Source: Bacteroidia bacterium | GTDB lineage: Bacteria; Bacteroidota; Bacteroidia; J057; JADKCL01 | Length of the DNA: 64,000 nucleotides | Assembly: GCA_020635905.1 (NCBI GenBank) | Contig: JACJYV010000009.1 | Span: 422,817-486,816, forward strand | Reading direction: 5' to 3' | Part shown: piece by piece, positions 54,377 to 62,329 of the stretch | How the letters are laid out: each line of letters opens with the position of its first letter | Numbering within the stretch: position 1 is the stretch's first letter | Position numbers and translations under genes: made by a program | The notes under the pieces: generated by a model | What the model saw: the letters and a program-made list of their open reading frames with translations, nothing else | Databases searched by the model: none | Told to the model about the DNA's origin: nothing

Positions 54377-56290
54377 ATGAAAGCAAGAGGACTCCTGTTT
54401 ATTTGCCTGGCCATTTTCCTGCAAACCCGTTTATTTGCCCAGTATCCACCCATCGACGTGAGCCTTTCCAATGTGGTGGGCAACAGCGGCTCCACCGTGG
54501 ACGTGGTCATGTATCCGGGTACCGGCTTCAGCAATATCACCACCTTCAACGGCACCATTACCTGGGATACCTCTATCATTCATTTCAATTCCATTCCATC
54601 CCACGTATTTTCCAATCCCATGGGCAGTATTTTCAATACTTCCCAGGCAGTCAACGGCATCCTCACCTATAATTACAGCAGTTTCATCACCGTGGGCACC
54701 TACGTGAGCAATGGCAATCCCATATTCTCCATCCGCTTTGATGTGGTGGGCTATGGCGGACAGGTTTCGCCAGTCGATTTTGCCAACAGCCCGGTGGCAC
54801 GCTACTGGGCAAATGGTTTTGGGTGGTCGGGGAATAATTTTATTGGCAGCAACGGCAGCGTGACGGTGGCCTGCAATGTGCCCACCGCGGCCTATGGGGC
54901 CACCGGCACCCTCTTCAACTGGTCCTTCACGGATTCCAGCACACTCGGGCAGGGAGTTTCCCGCCTCTGGGACTTTGGCGACGGCAATACCTCCACCCAG
55001 GCCAATCCCACTCATGCCTACGCCACGGGAGGAATTTACACGGTGTGCCTCACCGTGAGCGACAGTTGCGGCACCGATTCGGTTTGCCATGCATTGGATG
55101 TCTGCCCGACGGCACAGACCCTCTTTAACGACAGCATCGTGCAGATGACCGCCTGGTTTACCAACCTGACCGATTCCTCGGCCACCACCTTTGCCTGGGA
55201 CTTTGGCGACGGCGCGACCTCCAACCTGGAAAATCCCAGCCATACCTACGCCACAAATGGCAATTATCAGGTTTGTCTGGCGGCGCAGGGCGTCTGCGGT
55301 TGGGATACCCTCTGCTATTTTATTACGGTTTGCCCCAAGCCCAGCCCGGCATTTACCTTCACCAGCAATGCCCTGGCTACGGCCTTTACCGACCAAAGCA
55401 CGGGCGCAGCCACCACCTGGAGTTGGGATTTTGGCGACGGCACCACCTCCCCCCAGCAAAACCCGGTGCACATATTTCCCCTGCCCGGCACCTATGTGGT
55501 ATGCCTCTCCGCAGCCAACGGCTGCGGTTCCAACCTGGACTGCCAAACGGTGGTGGTTACCTGCAGCCCGCCCACCGCGGGATTTTCCCAGGTAATCAAT
55601 GGCCAAACGGTTTCTTTCAGCGACCTTTCCACCAACAGCCCGGTCACCTGGATCTGGGACTTTGGCGATGGCGTGCTGGATTCGACCCAGAATCCGGCGC
55701 ACACCTATGCCCAGCCCGGGCTGTACACAGTCTGTCTGACTGTGCAAAATCCCTGCGGCACCGATACCCTGTGCAAAACGCTGGCCGCAGGCTGTGCCAC
55801 CCCGGTGGCCGCATTCACAGGTAGCAGCAGCCAGCTTACCGTGCAGTTTACCGACCAGAGCACCCTATCGCCCACCTTCTGGGATTGGGATTTTGGGGAT
55901 GGAGGCAACTCCACCCAGCAAAATCCCAGCCATGCCTTTGCCGCCAACGGCACCTATCAGGTTTGCCTGGTCAGTGGCAACGCCTGCGGGATGGATTCCG
56001 TATGTCACGATTTTACCGTGCTTGAAATCGGGGTGGATCCCGGCCAGATCTCCCTTTACTGGGTTTATCCCAATCCGGCCCAAGATCGGGTGCGGGTAAG
56101 TTCGCCTGGAAAACGCATAGAGCAAATCGCCCTGATCTCTCTCCTGGGGCAGCCGCTCCGGCAGTGGGCGGGAAGCCTGCAACCAGATCAGGAACTGAGC
56201 CTGGCAGGCCTGGCCCGGGGGATTTATTGGTTGAACGTTATTTCTCAGTCTGGTGAAAGGGGAGTAGTGCAGTTGGTGGTGGGGGAATGA
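54377..56290 (+). CDS. T9SS-sorted protein with cohesin-like and five PKD domains
   Basis: The product is 637 residues from the ATG at 54377, which opens the signal peptide ('KARGLLFICLAIFLQTRLFAQ'); the frame extends 14 codons upstream. Residues about 25-165 look like a cohesin-type beta-sandwich ('NSGSTVDVVMYPGTGFSNITTFNGTITWDTSIIHF'). Five PKD domains follow, each with 'W-D-F-G-D-G' and 'A/S-H-x-x' plus 'Y-x-V-C-L' and paired cysteines. The last about 70 residues are a T9SS domain ('VYPNPAQDRVRV' ... 'GVVQLVVGE'). It is probably a surface adhesin or matrix protein. Confidence 0.9.
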   Translation: MKARGLLFICLAIFLQTRLFAQYPPIDVSLSNVVGNSGSTVDVVMYPGTGFSNITTFNGTITWDTSIIHFNSIPSHVFSNPMGSIFNTSQAVNGILTYNYSSFITVGTYVSNGNPIFSIRFDVVGYGGQVSPVDFANSPVARYWANGFGWSGNNFIGSNGSVTVACNVPTAAYGATGTLFNWSFTDSSTLGQGVSRLWDFGDGNTSTQANPTHAYATGGIYTVCLTVSDSCGTDSVCHALDVCPTAQTLFNDSIVQMTAWFTNLTDSSATTFAWDFGDGATSNLENPSHTYATNGNYQVCLAAQGVCGWDTLCYFITVCPKPSPAFTFTSNALATAFTDQSTGAATTWSWDFGDGTTSPQQNPVHIFPLPGTYVVCLSAANGCGSNLDCQTVVVTCSPPTAGFSQVINGQTVSFSDLSTNSPVTWIWDFGDGVLDSTQNPAHTYAQPGLYTVCLTVQNPCGTDTLCKTLAAGCATPVAAFTGSSSQLTVQFTDQSTLSPTFWDWDFGDGGNSTQQNPSHAFAANGTYQVCLVSGNACGMDSVCHDFTVLEIGVDPGQISLYWVYPNPAQDRVRVSSPGKRIEQIALISLLGQPLRQWAGSLQPDQELSLAGLARGIYWLNVISQSGERGVVQLVVGE

Positions 56291-56685
56291 GGGGTATTCC
56301 AGGGGTTAGGTTTTAGGTTTTAGGTTTTGGGCCCTTAGGGCGATGTTAGCGACAACAAATTGTCGCTAATTGGTGGGCCGTAGGGCCAGGAAATTTCCTG
56401 GCCCTACACGAGGATGGGCCATTCCCGCATTGCGGCTTCAATCCTTGGGATTGATTTAGGTTTTAGGTTATTCCACACGACAAAGTCGCTCCTTCGGAGA
56501 AGTGGGGCCTTTGGCTGGGGTTGGGGGTTAGGTTTTAGGTTTTGGGTGGTTTATTTTTGCTTGCCTACAGGCAAAATCTATGGTCCCTGGTCAATTTCTT
56601 CAATATTTCTGGGGGTATTTGGCTTTATGCTGGCATCCAAACAGTGCCTGCCAACCTCTCAAAATGGACGGAGGTGGCCTTTTAT
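56291..56685. other. Intergenic leader of array 2
   Basis: It holds TTAGGTTTTAGG words (56305-56330, 56458-56470, 56528-56545), the element CCCTTAGGGCG...GCGACAAC-AAA-TTGTCGC (56330-56366), the block GTGGGGCCTTTGGCTGG (56502-56518) shared with the leader of array 1, and GAGGTGGCCTTTTATC just before the array. No gene is supported. Confidence 0.6.
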
Positions 56686-57864
56686 CAGGGCTGGGGTGAG
56701 ATACTCCCAGGGCTGGGGTCCGATACTTCCAGGGCTGGGGTGAGATGTATACAGGCCAGCCCTGCGATGTATGCAGGCCAGCCCTGCGATGTATGCAGGC
56801 CAGCCCTGTGATGTATGCAGGCCAGCCCTGTGATGTATGCAGGCCAGCCCTGGGATGTATGCAGGCCAGCCCTGCGATGTATGCAGGCCAGCCCTGCGAT
56901 GTATGCAGGCCAGCCCTGGGATGTATGCAGGCCAGCCCTGGGATGTATGCAGGCCAGCCCTGCGATGTATGCAGGCCAGCCCTGCGATGTATGCAGGCCA
57001 GCCCTGCGATGTATGCAGGCCAGCCCTGTGATGTATGCAGGCCAGCCCTGCGATGTATGCAGGCCAGCCCTGGGATGTATGCAGGCCAGCCCTGTGATGT
57101 ATGCAGGCCAGCCCTGTGATGTATGCAGGCCAGCCCTGCGATATATGCAGGCCAGCCCTGCGATGTATGCAGGCCAGCCCTGCGTGTGACCCAGGCCAGC
57201 CCTGCGATGTATGCAGGCCAGCCCTGCGATGTATGCAGGCCAGCCCTGCGATGTATGCAGGCCAGCCCTGCGATGTATGCAGGCCAGCCCTGCGATATAT
57301 GCAGGCCAGCCCTGCGATGTATGCAGGCCAGCCCTGTGATGTATGCAGGCCAGCCCTGCGATGTATGCAGGCCAGCCCTGCGATGTATGCAGGCCAGCCC
57401 TGTGATGTATGCAGGCCAGCCCTGCAATGTATGCAGGCCAGCCCTGCGTATGACCCAGGCCAGCCCTGCGATGTATGCAGGCCAGCCCTGCGATGTATGC
57501 AGGCCAGCCCTGTGATGTATGCAGGCCAGCCCTGCGTGTGACCCAGGCCAGCCCTGCGATGTATGCAGGCCAGCCCTGCATGTGACCCAGGCCAGCCCTG
57601 CGATGTATGCAGGCCAGCCCTGCGTATGACTCAGGCCAGCCCTGGGATGTATGCAGGCCAGCCCTGCGTAGGTCGCACCCCAGCCCTGGGTAGAACGCAC
57701 CCCAGCCCTGCGATATATGCAGGCCAGCCCTGCGATGTATGCAGGCCAGCCCTGCATGTGACCCAGGCCAGCCCTGCGTGTGACCCAGGCCAGCCCTGTG
57801 ATGTATGCAGGCCAGCCCTGCGTAGGTCGCACCCCAGCCCTGGGTAGAACGCACCCCAGCCCTG
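56686..57864. repeat. 22-bp-period tandem array 2 (54 cores, nearly perfect)
   Basis: Three inverted cores CAGGGCTGG at 56686, 56708 and 56730 are followed, after a 26-bp step, by forward cores CCAGCCCTG from 56756 to 57856. That distance is 1100 bp, or fifty steps of 22 bp (51 cores). The commonest 13-bp linker is CGATGTATGCAGG, with first base C, T or G. Rarer linkers are CGTGTGACCCAGG, CATGTGACCCAGG, CGTATGACTCAGG, CGTAGGTCGCACC, GGTAGAACGCACC and CGATATATGCAGG, and they cluster in the right third. The order of linkers is not periodic at a higher level that I can see. Confidence 0.97.
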
Positions 57865-58254
57865 AAATCCCTGAGGGCGGGGGCGCAAGGAAGAGAGGCC
57901 GCGCCTGTGCGGTCGGCAGGACAGGGGAAAAAGGATGCCACCCAGAACCTAAAGGAGACCAGGACCAGGGATAGGTCTGGCCAACCTGCGGGCTGTAAAA
58001 AGGGGAGGAAGCTCCTGGGTGAGACTCTGCGCAAGGTTGATAATGGGGCAGCCCGGCGATGACGGAGGGCGTGGGACTGGCTTCCCTCAACCCAGGTTTT
58101 ATTTGGTAAAATTCTACCAAAATAATTTGCCGCCCGGGGTGAAAATTCCTGAAATCCGGGCTAAAATCCCCTGACATTTATGTCAGATTTGATACCGCTT
58201 ATTTCCGTAGGGGTACCACTCATGTCTCTACGGGTACCACTCGTAAACTGGTCC
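57865..58254. other. Right flank of array 2, nothing recognised
   Basis: I find no gene. A short direct repeat GGGTACCACTC occurs at 58210 and 58232. The array ends cleanly at 57864. Confidence 0.45.
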
Positions 58255-58285
58255 TTTACAAACGCACTTGCCGGATTTAGCTTTG
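58255..58285 (+). promoter_or_regulatory. Putative Bacteroidota promoter of the 173-residue gene
   Basis: TTTA (58255-58258), exactly 19 bp, TAGCTTTG (58278-58285), 54 bp before the ATG at 58340. The same arrangement as the MscS promoter at 12620-12650. Confidence 0.6.
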
Positions 58286-58339
58286 TATTGTTGCACACGG
58301 TGTGCAGCTTTAATCATTAACCTTTTTAATATTAATCAA

Positions 58340-58861
58340 ATGGAATATCCATTTAAGAAAAAACTCACTCCGGCTGAGAAGAAAGATATCCGGAATGCGG
58401 TCAATGTACTCAAGAGTACTTTTTCGTACCTGGTTCAGTTGACGCCTGCGCAAAGGACTTCCACCCAGAATGTTTCTGATGGCCGGGCTCCCTTCGTGGA
58501 AAAAGCCCACTTTTATGCAGAGGAATATTCACATCTTTTTCCGGGCTACCTGGAGCATGATGACTTCCGGGATTGTTACGACGTATTCGACTTTCACCGG
58601 GATACTCTCAGAATCCTGGATCCATTGACCGAGGGCATTGAAGACACTCTGTTTGTAGTCGGAGCACAGTCCTTTGGATATTCACGCGCCTTTTACCGCA
58701 ATGTACGCGCAGCCCGAAAAAATGGGGTAAAAGGTACAGACACCATCCTCGACGACCTGAGCAAGCTTTTTCCCGGGATAAGCAGAAAGAAAACCGACCC
58801 CGGCGACGAAGACCAAAACGATGAAGGGGATGGAATGGGACTGCCCGTGCCGGTGGTCTGA
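58340..58861 (+). CDS. Unknown protein upstream of the NACHT-like gene
   Basis: The product is 173 residues from the ATG at 58340; the frame is open 24 codons further up but crosses the probable promoter. The sequence is mainly helical ('TPAEKKDIRNAVNVLKSTFSYLVQLTPAQRTSTQ', 'DDFRDCYDVFDFHRDTLRILDPLTEGIEDTL', 'FYRNVRAARKNGVKGTDTILDDLSKLFPG') with an acidic C-terminal tail. There is no signal or TM. I do not recognise the family. A strong terminator separates it from the NACHT-like gene, so the two are neighbours but may be transcribed separately. Confidence 0.75.
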   Translation: MEYPFKKKLTPAEKKDIRNAVNVLKSTFSYLVQLTPAQRTSTQNVSDGRAPFVEKAHFYAEEYSHLFPGYLEHDDFRDCYDVFDFHRDTLRILDPLTEGIEDTLFVVGAQSFGYSRAFYRNVRAARKNGVKGTDTILDDLSKLFPGISRKKTDPGDEDQNDEGDGMGLPVPVV

Positions 58862-58891
58862 GGTAGTGATTTTGATCATGATGGTTTTTTG

Positions 58892-58926
58892 AGGCCTCCC
58901 GGAAACGGGGGGCCTTTTGTTTTTTT
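58892..58926 (+). terminator. Rho-independent terminator
   Basis: Stem GGCCTCCCG, loop GAAA, stem CGGGGGGCC, tail TTTTGTTTTTTT; 30 bp after the stop of the 173-residue gene. Confidence 0.88.
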
Positions 58927-59015
58927 GGGGGCAAAATCTATTCTACTAACTTTTCGAAAAAGCACTAAATTGTGTCTCCATCCCACAAGGTAGATTCATT
59001 TTCAAACCTCACCTT

Positions 59016-61823
59016 ATGCCTGTACACGAACGCAAAATCGAAATTGCAAACCCCGCCAAACTCGGGACGGGCTTTGATTACCCGCTGAACACCCTCATCA
59101 GCAAAGCACTTAAATGGGCGGGCGCCACAATCAATCCCTCCGATTGGCTCAAAATTCTGGCTGAGTTGGTAGAGGGCGCAGGAAAGATCAGGCTTCCTGA
59201 ATCACGGGACGGCAAAGCCTATTACTGGATTCACTTATCCTTGCTCAAAGCCAGCGCCCATGTAATCCGGCTACAATGTGAAAAGCTTAATCGACCCATC
59301 TCCGGAGCCTGGTATGATGAAAATAATGAGCGGTTTCAAAAAATATTCGAGACCCAACCCCTGGTTCTGGATTACAAATTTCTGCAGGACCCATGTGCTT
59401 CCCCCTTTCTGGTAGAGTACTTTGCCGGGTTTGAGGCCTGGCTGACCCATATGCTGGGCCTGGGTGATCAGGATGCAAGGCTGGCGGTGGAGCAACTGAA
59501 GGAGCGTTTCGGGCAGGAATACACGCTGGCACTTTATGGAAGGGATTACACCGAGATATTTTCCTATCTCCGCCACGAAATGGTGGAAGATGAATTGCGC
59601 AATGACATTCGCAAAAACTATCGTGAACACCTCAAATCCCTGTATCACCAGCCGGTGCTCAATGAGGAGGTAATGCGCCTTTCGGACATTTACATTGAGC
59701 CTGGCTTCTACCTACATGCCCATTGCTTGCCAGAAAAAGATCGCCGCAATGGAAGAAAAATCAAAACCCCGGAAACGAACCGGGAAACCCATTTGGTGGA
59801 ATCAGGGTTTAAGGGAAATCTCCATCAATACATGCAGGATTTTCTTGCCGAAGAGGATTCTCTGGCTTTAAAAAAGAAGCAGGTTCCCCGTTTTATGATC
59901 CTGCTGGGACATCCCGGGCAGGGAAAAACCTCTTTTTGCCTGCGCTTCGTTCATGACTACCTGAACCGGAAGTACCCAATTGATAAGCCCATCTACTATA
60001 TCCGACTGAGGGACCTTCAGGATGTGGACGCCTTGTTCCGTTCGGTGGAAGAACGGCTGAAAAACCACCTTGCCCTGATGGAAGAAAAGCGACAGAAAGA
60101 GGACTTCAGGTTTCAGCCGACTGAATTTTCGGACGCTATGTGGGTGCTGGATGGTTTCGACGAGTTGGTGATGAAGGAAAGTGTGCGTGAAGAGGACATC
60201 AATGACTTTTGCCGGGAGCTGGCCAAAATCTCCCGGGACCCCCAGGGTCCACACATCCTGCTGACCTCCCGCCTGGGCTATGTAGATGAAAAAAAAATAT
60301 ACTGGCATGACACCCTGGTGCTGCAGTTGCAGGAAATGCCACTTGAGCATCAAAAAGAATGGTTGCGCAGGTATAAAGCCTTCCACCCTGAAGCAGAACT
60401 CACCCTGACTGAAGCAGGCCTGGATGAATTGGCCAAAGGAAATACCAGAGGGGTGGAGAAACTGGTGGACCAGCCCATTTTGCTGCACATGGTGGCCACC
60501 TCGGGCATCGACCTGGACAAAGCAACCAACCGGGCGGCCATTTACAAACAATTATTCGACCGGCTGATAGAACGTCTGGTAAAAAGAGATTGGGATACAG
60601 GCAGGGTGCATGGGCTTGAAAAAATGAAAGAAAAGGACCTGAGAAAGCTGCTTCAGGAAATTGCGCTTGCCATTTTTCAAAGTCCTTATGAGTATATCAA
60701 TGAATCGGAGTTTTTACACAATCCGGCCAGCAAACAATTCCTGGTGGCCCTGGAAAGGAAAAACCTGCAGGACTCGCTGAAAAACGTATTGGTGGCCTTT
60801 TATTTTCAGGCGGTGGAAATGGAGGGCAGTGGCCCCGCTGCCTACGAGTTTTTGCATAAGTCCCTTCAGGAATACCTGACCGCGGAAAAGATCTGGGCCA
60901 CCTTCCTTCGCCTGACTTCACAGGATGAGGAAGATGAATTTAGCATCCGGGATGCAAGGGCTGCAATGGAACTGCTCTCGCCTATCCTCGCCCCGAAATC
61001 CCTTTCCGTTGAGATCAGGAACTTTTTGCTTGAGATCATTAGTAATGAGGATACCACGAAAAATAAAGGAATCTTTGACCGGCTTTCCAGCTTTATTGAG
61101 GATTTTGAGCAAAATGACTACCTGCTCAGGTATGAATATGGATCTGGTTTCCCCGAGCCTGCACCATTGGAAAAAATTACCAACCTTGCCTATGTGATTA
61201 TAGCGGTACTTTCCCAAATTCGTCGCACCCTGATTTCAGAAAACCCACCAGCTATGCCGCCAATTTCATCTAACACTATCCTAACCACCGCTACTATTCA
61301 CCCACTTCCCCTTGTATTTGCAGGGGGGGAGGGGGTAGGACTTCGCGGCGCGGACCTTCGCGGCGCGGACCTTAGCCAAGCGGACCTTAGCCAAGCGGAC
61401 CTTAGCCACGCGAGCCTTAGCCTCGCGGACCTTAGCCTCGCGAGCCTTAGCCTCGCGACCCTTAGCCTCGCGACCCTTCGCAACGCGTTCCTTATCGGCG
61501 CGGACCTTCGCGGCGCGGTCCTTCGCGACGCGGACCTTCTTAACGCGTACCTGAGCGGCGCGAACCTGAGCGGCGCGGACCTTCGCGGCGCGGACCTTAG
61601 CGGCGCGGACCTTCGCGGCGCGGACCTTCGCGGCGCGGACCTTCGCGGCGCGGACCTTCGCGGCGTGGACCTTCGCGTCGCGGACCTTAGCGCCGCGGAC
61701 CTTCGCGGCGCGGACCTGACAAAGTGCTTTTCACTTTTTAAAGCAAAAGGCCTACCAGGTAAAATCCGAAAAAGCCTCGAAGCTTCTCATCCTCACCTTT
61801 TTGAAGAACCCAAACCTAAATAA
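59016..61823 (+). CDS. NACHT-like STAND NTPase with C-terminal pentapeptide repeats
   Basis: The protein has 935 residues. Residues 1-220 are an unrecognised helical N-terminal domain, followed by 'LSDIYIEPGFYL' (223-234), a typical entry to NACHT modules. The NACHT-type NTPase core is Walker A 'GHPGQGKTS' (298-306), Walker B 'WVLDGFDEL' (D379, D382), 'LLTSRLGY' sensor (about 416-423), then winged-helix-like and helical regions to about 750. The tail, about 775-905, is a run of about 26 pentapeptide repeats (A-D-L-R/S-G type), forming a right-handed quadrilateral beta-helix. NACHT proteins with repeat sensors form the bacterial NLR-like class, several of which act against phage. A defence role here is inference; no effector domain is recognised. 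Confidence 0.87.
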   Translation: MPVHERKIEIANPAKLGTGFDYPLNTLISKALKWAGATINPSDWLKILAELVEGAGKIRLPESRDGKAYYWIHLSLLKASAHVIRLQCEKLNRPISGAWYDENNERFQKIFETQPLVLDYKFLQDPCASPFLVEYFAGFEAWLTHMLGLGDQDARLAVEQLKERFGQEYTLALYGRDYTEIFSYLRHEMVEDELRNDIRKNYREHLKSLYHQPVLNEEVMRLSDIYIEPGFYLHAHCLPEKDRRNGRKIKTPETNRETHLVESGFKGNLHQYMQDFLAEEDSLALKKKQVPRFMILLGHPGQGKTSFCLRFVHDYLNRKYPIDKPIYYIRLRDLQDVDALFRSVEERLKNHLALMEEKRQKEDFRFQPTEFSDAMWVLDGFDELVMKESVREEDINDFCRELAKISRDPQGPHILLTSRLGYVDEKKIYWHDTLVLQLQEMPLEHQKEWLRRYKAFHPEAELTLTEAGLDELAKGNTRGVEKLVDQPILLHMVATSGIDLDKATNRAAIYKQLFDRLIERLVKRDWDTGRVHGLEKMKEKDLRKLLQEIALAIFQSPYEYINESEFLHNPASKQFLVALERKNLQDSLKNVLVAFYFQAVEMEGSGPAAYEFLHKSLQEYLTAEKIWATFLRLTSQDEEDEFSIRDARAAMELLSPILAPKSLSVEIRNFLLEIISNEDTTKNKGIFDRLSSFIEDFEQNDYLLRYEYGSGFPEPAPLEKITNLAYVIIAVLSQIRRTLISENPPAMPPISSNTILTTATIHPLPLVFAGGEGVGLRGADLRGADLSQADLSQADLSHASLSLADLSLASLSLATLSLATLRNAFLIGADLRGAVLRDADLLNAYLSGANLSGADLRGADLSGADLRGADLRGADLRGADLRGVDLRVADLSAADLRGADLTKCFSLFKAKGLPGKIRKSLEASHPHLFEEPKPK
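61343..61722 (+). repeat. 15-bp tandem repeat coding for the pentapeptide tail
   Basis: About 25 units of 15 bp close to CTTCGCGGCGCGGAC or CTTAGCCTCGCGACC. At the DNA level many neighbouring units are identical, more than the protein code requires, and the segment is much richer in CpG than the rest of the gene. This indicates recent unit duplication or conversion, so copy number may vary between strains. Confidence 0.9.
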
Positions 61824-61996
61824 TCTGCTCTTCCACCACTAATGTGAGAAATCTCCCACACCACTTTGGGTAGCCCAAGAATTCCAGGATTGGCAAAAAT
61901 GATTTTGCAAACCCCATCCTACCCCCCCCACAATTTCATTTCCCCATCCAACCAAAAATCCCGATATTTAGGAGTATAAATTGCAATCACTCCTTC

Positions 61997-62329
61997 ATGA
62001 AAAAGACATTTTTCCTGTTTTCCTTTTTGCTCCTGCTGGGTGCAGGCCTCAGCGCCCAGACCACAACCACCACCGCTGGCCCTACCAGCGGCCCAACCAC
62101 TTCACAGATCCAGGCCCCGCCGCCCAGCATCCCGATCTCGTATGTGTACCGGGTATTATACGAAGCCCAGGCACCGCTGAATACGCCTTTTCAGGTATTG
62201 CTGAATGAGTATTACAACAAGAATTGCAAGGTAAGCTGTATTGCCGTTTACCCAAATGGAGACATGACCTTTAGGGTAGAATATGGAGGGGGTAGCGTAA
62301 TTCTTACGATTGACGAGACAATGTTTTAG
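61997..62329 (+). CDS. Small secreted protein of unknown function
   Basis: The 110-residue protein has a signal peptide (1-21, 'KKTFFLFSFLLLLGAGLSAQ'), a Thr/Pro-rich linker at 22-47, and a short beta-rich C-terminal part ('PISYVYRVLYEAQAPLNTPFQVLLNEYYNKNCKVSCIAVYPNGDMTFRVEYGGG') with two Cys. Its 3' end overlaps the convergent gene by 26 bp. It is not recognised. Confidence 0.65.
   Translation: MKKTFFLFSFLLLLGAGLSAQTTTTTAGPTSGPTTSQIQAPPPSIPISYVYRVLYEAQAPLNTPFQVLLNEYYNKNCKVSCIAVYPNGDMTFRVEYGGGSVILTIDETMF

Noticed and set aside
54431..55747. 438-codon minus-strand frame
   Set aside because: Antisense to the PKD/T9SS gene. The repeated WDFGDG codons create an open opposite frame.
56600..58177. 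A 525-codon frame on the minus strand, and a second one of 449 codons, running through array 2 (22-residue repeat)
   Set aside because: A 22-bp unit without stop codons keeps all frames open and yields a 22-residue repeat automatically. The flanks are not protein-like, several frames are open at once, and array 1 has no comparable frame.
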